Shown: positions 1 to 6,440 of the stretch, piece after piece
How positions within the stretch are numbered: the stretch's first letter is position 1
Layout of the letters: each line of letters starts with the position of its first letter
Assembly (NCBI GenBank): GCA_900313875.1
Contig: OMSY01000001.1
Location: 1 to 10,169, forward strand
Length of the DNA stretch: 10,169 nt
Reading direction: 5' to 3'
DNA from: an uncultured Actinomycetes bacterium
GTDB lineage: Bacteria; Actinomycetota; Coriobacteriia; Coriobacteriales; RUG844
Program-made: the position numbers and the translations under genes
Notes under the pieces: model-generated
The model's database searches: none
What the model saw: the letters and a program-made list of their open reading frames with translations, nothing else
What the model was told of the DNA's origin: nothing

Positions 1-927
1 CGTGAGCAGCATGTCGTTGCCCTTGAGGCGGACGATCTCCCCTGAAGCATCCTTGAGGTATTCCACATCCTCATCCCAGCCCACGGTCTCCGCGACATGG
101 TCCACGAGCTCCTGTGCCATGACGAGAGCCTCACCATCCCTGACGACGGCCACATACTCCGCTTGAGGTGCGAGGGAGACCGCGGCATTGGCTGGAAGCG
201 TCCAAGGTGTGGTCGTCCAGATGACGAGACGGACCGGGAGGCCCGCGGCAGCGAAAGCCTCGGGGGCCTCATGGTAGTCGAACTTCACGAAGATGGAGGG
301 ACTCTTCTCATCGCCGTACTCGATCTCAGCCTCGGCAAGGGCGGTATGACAGTGCATGCACCAGTGGATGGGCTTGCTACCGCGGTAGATGGCACCGCTC
401 TCGTAGATCTTCTTGAAGACCTCCACGTTGCCTGCCTCGTATTCGGGGATGTAGGTGAGGTACGGGTTGTCCCAATCCCCACGAACGCCCAGGCGCCTGA
501 AGCCCTGACGCTGCACATCGACGTACTTCTCCGCCCATTCATGGCAGAGACGACGGAACGTGACCTGGTCGATCTTCTTCATCTTCTCGGGGCCGAGCTT
601 CTCCTCGACCATATGCTCGATGGGTTGGCCATGACAATCCCATCCTGGGGTATAGGGAGCGTAATACCCACGCTGCGATTTGTACTTGATGATGAAGTCC
701 TTGAGAATCTTGTTGAAGGCATGACCGATATGGATGGGGCCGTTCGCATACGGGGGGCCATCATGGAGGATGAAGGTCTCATGGCCCTCGTTGCTCTTGA
801 GGACACGTTCGTAGATGCCGCTCCTCTCCCACTTCTCGAGACGCTTCGGCTCTTTCTCGGCGAGTCCCGCCCTCATCGGGAAACCGGTCTTCGGGAGGTT
901 CATCGTCTTCTTGTAGCTGTTGGACAC
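1..927 (-). CDS. ileS: Isoleucyl-tRNA synthetase, N-terminal part (309 codons; 3' end beyond the window edge)
   Basis: Cytoplasmic class I aminoacyl-tRNA synthetase that charges tRNA-Ile. The visible part reads as IleRS from its first residue: LPKTGFPMR near residues 11-19, the HIGH-type signature PYANGPIHIGH at 59-69, GWDCHGQPIE at 95-104, and the KPIHWCMHCHTALAEAEIEY region near 185-204. The threonine-rich WTTTPWTLPAN at 237-247 belongs to the CP1 editing domain. KMSKS, the anticodon-binding domain and any C-terminal zinc site lie outside the window. The start is taken as GTG at 925-927, because AAGGAAGG lies 8 nt upstream (936-943) and the residues between it and the next ATG (codon 9) fit the usual N-terminus. 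The gene follows proS after 47 nt with no T-box-like leader, so it is probably cotranscribed with proS. Identity is secure; only the exact start is open. Confidence 0.97.
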   Translation of the reverse strand, partial: MSNSYKKTMNLPKTGFPMRAGLAEKEPKRLEKWERSGIYERVLKSNEGHETFILHDGPPYANGPIHIGHAFNKILKDFIIKYKSQRGYYAPYTPGWDCHGQPIEHMVEEKLGPEKMKKIDQVTFRRLCHEWAEKYVDVQRQGFRRLGVRGDWDNPYLTYIPEYEAGNVEVFKKIYESGAIYRGSKPIHWCMHCHTALAEAEIEYGDEKSPSIFVKFDYHEAPEAFAAAGLPVRLVIWTTTPWTLPANAAVSLAPQAEYVAVVRDGEALVMAQELVDHVAETVGWDEDVEYLKDASGEIVRLKGNDMLLT

Positions 928-974
928 GTGCGTTCCCTTCCTTGTGCTCTCGTGCATCCAGCCCGATGGGGATG

Positions 975-2714
975 CTAATCCATCACGGCTTCGTGAGTGT
1001 AACGGGCGCGCTCTTCCTTGATACGGGAGACGAGCATGTCCACGACCTCGTCGATGGCGACATCGAGCTTCTCATTCGTCGCGCGGACCTTGAGTTCCAC
1101 GTTCCCGTTCTTGACGCCACGCTTGCCACAGACGACCTGATAGGGCCATCCATAGAGGTCGGCATCGTTGAACTTGATGCCTGCACGCTCGGGACGGTCA
1201 TCGATGACCGTCTCGATCCCTGCGGATGCGAGCTCCGATGCAATCCGCTCGGCAACCGGCTCGACAAGACCGTCCCCGGTGACGAGCGGCAGCACCGCGA
1301 CCTCATAGGGTGCGACGGAGACGGGCCATTGGATACCGAATTCGTCGTTGTACTGCTCCACGATGGCAGCTACGGTACGGGAGACGCCGACGCCATAGCA
1401 ACCCATGACGAATGGCTTCTCCTCGCCATTCTCCGCCATGTAGGTGGCGCCCATGGCCTCGGAATATTTGGTACCCAGCTGGAAGACCTGACTCACCTCG
1501 ATGCCACGGGCATGCGCGAGAGGCTTGCCACATCGGGGACACCCATCCTCATAACGGATCTCGCAGAGATCGGCCCAGACATCGACGGAGAAGTCCTCGT
1601 CCAGCCTCGCGCCCTTGTAATGGTAATCGACCTTGTTGGCGCCGACGAGCCAGAAAGGTGACGCCTTCAGGCTCTCGTCCGCATAGACCTTGACACCCTC
1701 GGGAAGACCGACCGGACCCATGAATCCCTTGACGAGACCCGCTTCGACCATCTCCTCATCGGTGAGGAGGTCGAACCCGGGGATGACGCTGCAGGCCTTG
1801 ATATCGTTGAGCTCATGATCGCCGGGGATGAAGAGCACGATGACGTTGCCATCGCCATCCTTTCCGGAAAGCGCCTTGACGGTCGCCTTCTCGGGAACAC
1901 CCATGAACTCCGCGAGCTTGGCGATCGTGGGGATATCGGGTGTATGCACGAGCTCGATGCCGGTGTCCACGCTCGGGACGACCTCTATCCTGCCGGTGGC
2001 CGCCTCGACGTCGGCGGCGAACCCGCAGTCGCAGTAGACGAGGTCCGCCTCGCCGTTCTCCGCAAGCGCCATGTATTCGGTGGAGACGCTACCGCCTATC
2101 TGACCCGAATCCGCATCGACGGGGCGGTACTCGAGGCCGCAACGCTCGCAGATGCGACCGTATGCGCCGCTCATCTCGTCGTAATGCTCCTGGAGCGAGT
2201 CCTGGTCGACATGGAAGCTGTAGGCATCCTTCATGATGAACTCACGCGACCGGAGCAGGCCGAACCGCGGACGGATCTCGTCGCGGAACTTGACCTGGAT
2301 CTGGTAGAGGGACCGGGGAAGGTCCTTGTAGCTGCGCAGCTCGTTGCGCACGATCGAGGTGATGAGCTCCTCATGTGTGGGGCCAAGGCAGAAACCGCGG
2401 TCATGACGGTCGAGGAGCCGCATGAGCTCGGGACCATAGTCATCCCAGCGTCCGGACTCATGCCAGAGCTCGGCAGGCTGCAGGGCCGGCATCATGATCT
2501 CCTGCGAACCGATGGCATCCATCTCCTCGCGGACGATCTGCTCGACCTTGCGGAGCACACGCTGCCCCAGGGGGAGGAACGTGTAGATACCTGCCGCGTT
2601 CTTGCGGATCATACCGGCACGGAGCAGCAGCACATGGCTTGCCAGCTCTGCCTCTGCAGGAGCCTCCTTCAGCGTGGGGGCATAGAGCCTGCTCATTCTG
2701 ATGACCGTGTTCAA
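975..2714 (-). CDS. proS: Prolyl-tRNA synthetase, bacterial type with editing domain
   Basis: Class II synthetase that charges tRNA-Pro and, in this family, hydrolyses mischarged Ala-tRNA-Pro. It is 579 aa, close to the usual ~570. Class II motif 1 is near 42-77 (GIYTFLPLGQRVL), motif 2 at 143-168 (FRDEIRPRFGLLRSREF) and motif 3 at 438-451 (GCYGVGVSRT). The YbaK/INS-type editing insert runs from about 250 to 400, with the conserved lysine of ATVKAL at K280. The C-terminal anticodon-binding domain follows from about 470 (DDRPERAGIKFNDADLYGWP). The start is TTG at 2712-2714: AAGGAG (2721-2726) lies exactly 6 nt upstream, while the ATG at codon 7 has no such site. A longer frame to 2756 would have no suitable ribosome site. 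The gene is separated from ispG by a 136-nt structured gap, so it may be regulated separately. Confidence 0.97.
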   Translation of the reverse strand: MNTVIRMSRLYAPTLKEAPAEAELASHVLLLRAGMIRKNAAGIYTFLPLGQRVLRKVEQIVREEMDAIGSQEIMMPALQPAELWHESGRWDDYGPELMRLLDRHDRGFCLGPTHEELITSIVRNELRSYKDLPRSLYQIQVKFRDEIRPRFGLLRSREFIMKDAYSFHVDQDSLQEHYDEMSGAYGRICERCGLEYRPVDADSGQIGGSVSTEYMALAENGEADLVYCDCGFAADVEAATGRIEVVPSVDTGIELVHTPDIPTIAKLAEFMGVPEKATVKALSGKDGDGNVIVLFIPGDHELNDIKACSVIPGFDLLTDEEMVEAGLVKGFMGPVGLPEGVKVYADESLKASPFWLVGANKVDYHYKGARLDEDFSVDVWADLCEIRYEDGCPRCGKPLAHARGIEVSQVFQLGTKYSEAMGATYMAENGEEKPFVMGCYGVGVSRTVAAIVEQYNDEFGIQWPVSVAPYEVAVLPLVTGDGLVEPVAERIASELASAGIETVIDDRPERAGIKFNDADLYGWPYQVVCGKRGVKNGNVELKVRATNEKLDVAIDEVVDMLVSRIKEERARYTHEAVMD

Positions 2715-2776
2715 GGGTCTCTCCTTTTGTTCTCGATAGGCGAATCGCGCAATCACCTATGATACGGCAAAAGGAG
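2715..2776 (-). promoter_or_regulatory. Structured proS leader with sequestered Shine-Dalgarno
   Basis: Read on the minus strand, CTCCTTTTG (2776-2768) is perfectly complementary to CAAAAGGAG (2729-2721), which contains the proS Shine-Dalgarno. Nested between these arms, ATAGGTGA (2760-2753) pairs with TCGCCTAT (2743-2736) over 8 bp including one G-U, leaving a 9-nt apical loop. The internal loop has 7 and 6 nt on its two sides. The helix is not followed by a U-run, so it looks like a translation-level switch rather than a terminator. I recognise no T-box sequence or known riboswitch core. The pairing is seen directly; a regulatory role is inferred. Confidence 0.5.
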
Positions 2777-2797
2777 GATATCGGTTCAGCTCGTGGG

Positions 2798-2829
2798 AAA
2801 ACTCTCCGAAGAATGCCGAAGGCAGTCGG
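2798..2829 (-). terminator. Weak hairpin plus short U-run after ispG
   Basis: On the minus strand CCGA and TGCC pair with GGCA and TCGG around a TTC loop (2829-2806), giving an interrupted stem of 4+4 bp. After a 4-nt gap comes TTTT (2801-2798). This could be a weak intrinsic terminator or pause site between ispG and proS, but the stem is broken and the U-run is short and displaced. Confidence 0.25.
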
Positions 2830-2850
2830 TAGGAAGGTACGGTGCCCCGA

Positions 2851-3948
2851 TCATGCCCAGAGACGGTCTATCTGCTCGAAGAGGGCATCGACGATGGACT
2901 CCGCCGGAACGCGGCACAGGGGGCTGCCCTTGGCGAAGATCAGACCGCTTCCACGACCGCAGGCAACACCGATGTCGGCGTCCGAAGCCTCCCCCGGACC
3001 ATTGACCTCGCAACCCATGACCGCGACCTTGAGGGGCCGATGCACCGCTGCCAGGCGCCTCTCCACCTCCTGTGCGATGGGGATCATATCCACCTGACAA
3101 CGACTGCAGGTGGGGCAGCTCACGAGTTCCGCCCTCACATGACGCAGGTTGCAGGCTGCGAGGAGGTCCCATGCGGCACGGACCTCGAGGACCGTGTCAT
3201 CCGTGAGGGATATACGCAGGGTATCGCCGATGCCCTCGGACAGGAGGATACCGAGGGCGACCGATGATTTGATGGCACCGCGCATGCCCGTGCCCGCTTC
3301 AGTCACCCCAAGATGCAGGGGAACGTGCGGCAAACGCTCCGAGATGAGACGGTAGGTCTCCACTGTCACCATGCAATCGGATGCCTTGGCAGAGACCGCA
3401 AGCTTGTCGAAGCCCCTGGACTCGAAATGCTCGACGAACTCGCAAGCACTCCCTGCAAGCCGCTCGGCAAGGGGGATGTCGGTCCGTTCGCGCCATGCCT
3501 GCGAGAGCGAACCACCGTTGACGCCGATGCGGATGGGCACACCAGCCTCCCCCGCGGCCTCGATGACGAGGTCGACCTTGTCCATGTCACCGATGTTGCC
3601 CGGGTTGATGCGCAGCGCAGCAGCCCCCTTCCGGGCAGCAGCCACTGCGATACGGTGGTCGAAATGGATGTCCGCCACCACGGGAAGCGGGCTTCGGGAA
3701 CAGATCTCACCGAACGCATCGAGGGAGCGCATGTTCGGGATGGCGACACGGACGATCTCGCAGCCCTCCGCAGACAGCCGTCCGATCTGGGCCAGGTTGC
3801 CCGCGACGTCGAGACAGGGTCCTCCATCGGTCTGCCGCATGGGATGGTTGGTCATCGACTGCACGGAGACGGGAGCACCGCCACCGACCTTCACCTGACC
3901 CACCATGATGGCATGGGTCCTGTTCCGTGCGGGAAGATCGCATCCCAT
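2851..3948 (-). CDS. ispG: 4-hydroxy-3-methylbut-2-enyl diphosphate synthase (GcpE/IspG)
   Basis: Penultimate enzyme of the MEP pathway; an iron-sulfur enzyme that reductively converts 2-C-methyl-D-erythritol 2,4-cyclodiphosphate to HMBPP. It is 365 aa, in the normal range for the two-domain bacterial form. The TIM-barrel half shows VQSMTN (29-34), VADIHFDHRIA (91-101), LRINPGNIG (112-120), PIRIGVN (138-144) and LHLGVTEAGTG (211-221). The cluster half shows SCPTC (277-281) and MGCEVNGPGE (311-320), so the expected 4Fe-4S ligands are C278, C281, C313 and E320. The start is ATG at 3946-3948, 5 nt after GGAGG (3954-3958); an earlier in-frame ATG at 3966 would fall inside rseP. Odd points are a 7-residue insertion after VQSMTN and an extra cysteine, C284. 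It starts one base after the rseP stop, so translation is probably coupled. Confidence 0.96.
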   Translation of the reverse strand: MGCDLPARNRTHAIMVGQVKVGGGAPVSVQSMTNHPMRQTDGGPCLDVAGNLAQIGRLSAEGCEIVRVAIPNMRSLDAFGEICSRSPLPVVADIHFDHRIAVAAARKGAAALRINPGNIGDMDKVDLVIEAAGEAGVPIRIGVNGGSLSQAWRERTDIPLAERLAGSACEFVEHFESRGFDKLAVSAKASDCMVTVETYRLISERLPHVPLHLGVTEAGTGMRGAIKSSVALGILLSEGIGDTLRISLTDDTVLEVRAAWDLLAACNLRHVRAELVSCPTCSRCQVDMIPIAQEVERRLAAVHRPLKVAVMGCEVNGPGEASDADIGVACGRGSGLIFAKGSPLCRVPAESIVDALFEQIDRLWA

Positions 3949-3949
3949 A

Positions 3950-5230
3950 TCAGCCTCCAAGCACATAGCGACCGATGTCCTGGAACGTGAGGTACACGAA
4001 GAGCACCATCACGAACGCGACCCCGGCAAGGGAGAGATAGGTGTTGACCCGCTCCGGAAGGTCGCGACGGACCACCTTCTGTATGGTCTCGATGAGGATC
4101 TTGCCCCCATCGAGCGGCGGGATGGGTATGAGGTTCATGATGCCGAGGGAAGCCGAGATGGCGATGGCGATGGAGAGCAACGAGAGCAGGCCCTGGTCGG
4201 CAGCTGCCTTCGTCTCGTAGGCGATGCCTATCACCGAGGTCGAGTTGTCGAGCGTCTGCTTGGCCGTAGCCGGGTTGAACAGGTTCCCGACGGCCTTGAC
4301 GACCTGGACGATGTAGCCACCCGATTCCCGCAACGACTCCCCCACCCCGAGATGGACGAGTTCCATACCAGCATAGATACCCAAGGCGGGATGCCCGGAA
4401 TTGTCATACAGGGCGCAATCGACCTCCCCGACCTCACCATCACGCTCATAGCGGATGGAGACCGTGTCACCGACCGCATGTTGCGCGATGGCGGCGGACA
4501 GCGTGTCCCAGGTGGGCGTCTCCGTCCCGTCGATGGAGAGGACGGTGTCACCAGCCTGAAGACCCGCCTCCGCAGCCGGGGAACCCTCGACGACATTGCC
4601 CAGCGTGGTGCTCGCCTGGTAGACGCCATGTGCCGAGAGGAGGATCACGGCGAGGATGACCGCAAGCACGAGATTCGCGAAAGGACCGGCGAACAAGCAG
4701 ACGAGGCGCTTCCAGTACGGCAGGCCATGGTAGGTGCCCGCCCTCTCGGAATCGAGCAGGGCCCGTGGGTCCGGCACGGCACGTGGCTCGCCTTTCGCGA
4801 AGCCCTCCCTCTCAGGAGCCAGGTAGACGTCATCTGCGAACCTGCCCTTGGGCGTGGTGATGGATGCCCAGCTGGACAGCATGTAGATGAGCGACTCGGC
4901 ATGGTCTTCATCGATACCCATGCCGAACGCGAGGTCCGCAACCGTCGTCTGACCATGGCGGTAGACGTAGGCGAGCGCATCGGCGAGCAGTGGGTCCTCC
5001 GGCGTCGTCTCCATGCCTGCGATACGGGCATATCCCCCCAGCGGGATGGCGGTGAGACCGAATCGGGTACCACCACGCACGAACCCCACGGACGGTCCGG
5101 GAAGACCGATCATGAACTCGGATACACGGACACCGAAGGCACGTGCCGCCAGATAATGCCCTCCCTCGTGGACGAACACCACGACGGAGAGAAGCACGAC
5201 GCCCCAGAAGATGATGAGAAGTGCGTTCAC
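3950..5230 (-). CDS. rseP: Site-2 intramembrane zinc metalloprotease (RseP/RasP/Rip1 family) with an HTH-like cytoplasmic insert
   Basis: Peptidase M50 membrane protease; the family cleaves anti-sigma factors and leftover signal peptides within the bilayer. It is 426 aa. The zinc site HEGGH is at 21-25 in the first membrane segment (about 3-20). A GFVRGGTRFGLTAIPLGGYA loop follows (49-68). FAGPFANLVLAVILAVILL (180-198) forms the second membrane segment, a PDZ domain spans roughly 207-272, and NLIPIPPLDGG (366-376) supplies the third zinc ligand D374. A last membrane segment lies near 399-415. Residues 77-172, between the first two membrane segments, are unusual: 81-126 resemble a helix-turn-helix. 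The start is GTG at 5228-5230, which places the usual short N-terminus before HExxH. The frame stays open to 5383, but that would overlap dxr with arginine/serine-rich, non-homologous sequence. Only a weak GGGGTGA ribosome site precedes the GTG. Confidence 0.93.
   Translation of the reverse strand: MNALLIIFWGVVLLSVVVFVHEGGHYLAARAFGVRVSEFMIGLPGPSVGFVRGGTRFGLTAIPLGGYARIAGMETTPEDPLLADALAYVYRHGQTTVADLAFGMGIDEDHAESLIYMLSSWASITTPKGRFADDVYLAPEREGFAKGEPRAVPDPRALLDSERAGTYHGLPYWKRLVCLFAGPFANLVLAVILAVILLSAHGVYQASTTLGNVVEGSPAAEAGLQAGDTVLSIDGTETPTWDTLSAAIAQHAVGDTVSIRYERDGEVGEVDCALYDNSGHPALGIYAGMELVHLGVGESLRESGGYIVQVVKAVGNLFNPATAKQTLDNSTSVIGIAYETKAAADQGLLSLLSIAIAISASLGIMNLIPIPPLDGGKILIETIQKVVRRDLPERVNTYLSLAGVAFVMVLFVYLTFQDIGRYVLGG
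3954..3958 (-). promoter_or_regulatory. ispG Shine-Dalgarno inside the rseP 3' end
   Basis: GGAGG on the minus strand forms part of the last codons of rseP and lies 5 nt before the ATG at 3948. It decides the ispG start in favour of 3948 over the upstream ATG at 3966, and it ties ispG initiation to ribosomes finishing rseP. Confidence 0.8.
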
Positions 5231-5282
5231 GTCGTCACCCCATAACCAGTCAAGATCGTCGAAGCGAGCACAGCGAACCGGG

Positions 5283-6437
5283 TCAGACGCGACGCGCGAG
5301 GAGGGAACGCGTGAAGGTACGCGTACGGAGGTCGACTTCCCGCAGCTGCTCCAGAGAAGATACCGCTTCGCGGGAGTGTGCACCCAGAGCGGTTTCTATT
5401 ACGTTATCTATGTCGCAGAATCCACATCGACCATGGAGGAAGGCGTCGACCGCGACCTCGTTGGCGGCATTGAGCACGGCAGGGCAGGTACCACCGGCCC
5501 TGCCCGCCTCGACCGCGAGTGCGAGGCATCGGAAGGTCCCGGTATCGGGAGCCTCGAAGGTCAGGCCGCCGATGCGGGTGAAATCAAGCGGTTCGACCGG
5601 CGCCTTCCAGCGTTGGGGATAGGACAGCGCGTACTGGATCGGTATACGCATGTCCGTGGCGCCCAGATGCGCCTTGACGCTCCCGTCTCGGAACTCGACC
5701 ATCGAATGGATGCAGCTCTGCGGATGCACCACGACGCTGATATGGTCGTAATCCAACCCGAACAGATGATGCGCCTCGATGACCTCGAGACCCTTGTTCA
5801 TCAATGTGGCGGAATCGACCGTGATCTTGCGCCCCATATGCCAGGTCGGATGCGAGAGCGTCGCCTCGCAGGTAGCGTGTTCGAGCTCCTCACGTGTATA
5901 CGATCGGAAGGGTCCCCCCGAGCAGGTGAGCCATAGACGGGCGACATCCGCGACCTGCTCCCCCTGCAAGCATTGGAAGATGGCCCCGTGCTCGCTGTCG
6001 ACGGGCATGAGCTGGCCATCTGACGCAAGGGGCATGAGCAGGTCCCCTCCCACGACGAGCGACTCCTTGTTGGCCAGTGCAAGACGCTTGCCGGACTCCA
6101 GCGTCGCATAGCTCGCGAACAGGCCAACGGCTCCCACGAGCGCATTGAGCACGCAATCCGCCTCGGAAAGCCGTGCGATGGCCATGAGGGCCTCGGGGCC
6201 GTAGATGACACGGATACCCATCTCCCCGAGCTCGGCAAGCCGTGGATCGCCCTTGCAGGCCTCATCGGATATGGTCACGACATGGGGTCGGAACTCCCGA
6301 GCCTGGGACAGGAGCCGCTCGACATCGGTATGTGCGGAAAGCCCGACGACCCTGATCGAATCCAGGTTGTTCCGAACTATATCGAGTGCCTGCCTGCCGA
6401 TGGAGCCGGTGGAACCGAGGATGACGAGATTCATCAC
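5283..6437 (-). CDS. dxr: 1-deoxy-D-xylulose 5-phosphate reductoisomerase
   Basis: First committed step of the MEP pathway: NADPH-dependent rearrangement and reduction of DXP to 2-C-methyl-D-erythritol 4-phosphate; the target of fosmidomycin. It is 384 aa, slightly shorter than the ~398 aa E. coli enzyme. The Rossmann motif GSTGSIGRQ lies at 8-16, LANKESLVVGG at 121-131, and the metal-binding region VDSEHGAIFQ at 146-155 (D147 and E149). TCSGGPFR is at 171-178, the flexible-loop region SHPTWHMGRKITVDSATLMNKGLE at 195-218 (third metal ligand E218), and VHPQSCIHSMVEF follows at 237-249. The start is GTG at 6435-6437 or the adjacent ATG at 6432-6434. A GGGAGG site lies inside the cdsA end and is a little closer to the ideal distance for the GTG. 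It follows cdsA after 3 nt. Confidence 0.97.
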   Translation of the reverse strand: MMNLVILGSTGSIGRQALDIVRNNLDSIRVVGLSAHTDVERLLSQAREFRPHVVTISDEACKGDPRLAELGEMGIRVIYGPEALMAIARLSEADCVLNALVGAVGLFASYATLESGKRLALANKESLVVGGDLLMPLASDGQLMPVDSEHGAIFQCLQGEQVADVARLWLTCSGGPFRSYTREELEHATCEATLSHPTWHMGRKITVDSATLMNKGLEVIEAHHLFGLDYDHISVVVHPQSCIHSMVEFRDGSVKAHLGATDMRIPIQYALSYPQRWKAPVEPLDFTRIGGLTFEAPDTGTFRCLALAVEAGRAGGTCPAVLNAANEVAVDAFLHGRCGFCDIDNVIETALGAHSREAVSSLEQLREVDLRTRTFTRSLLARRV

Positions 6438-6440
6438 GTC

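Noticed and set aside
97..978. Plus-strand open frame of 293 codons
   Set aside because: It is a shadow of the ileS coding strand, which has unmistakable IleRS motifs in the minus frame.
1485..1511. ProRS reads GIEVSQVFQLG instead of GIEVGHIFQLG
   Set aside because: From memory, Gln at the His position also occurs in other bacterial ProRS proteins, so it does not indicate an unusual enzyme.
1815..2762. Plus-strand open frame of 315 codons
   Set aside because: It is antisense to the N-terminal half of proS and has no recognisable domain or ribosome site.
2772..2777. Plus-strand AGGAGG resembling a ribosome binding site
   Set aside because: No supported plus-strand gene follows it. It is the complement of the proS anti-Shine-Dalgarno arm, which explains it better.
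2715..2850. Possible T-box in front of proS
   Set aside because: There is no T-box consensus, specifier stem or terminator/antiterminator pair. The gap is also too short for a T-box leader.
3905..5245. Long open frame of 446 codons on the plus strand
   Set aside because: It lies wholly antisense to rseP and ispG. Its composition (Asp-, Arg-, Gly- and His-rich, no domain) is what GC-rich codon bias on the opposite strand yields.
5231..5383. 51-residue N-terminal extension of RseP overlapping dxr
   Set aside because: It is Arg/Ser-rich sequence arising from the dxr 3' end in another frame. Site-2 proteases begin shortly before the HExxH membrane helix.
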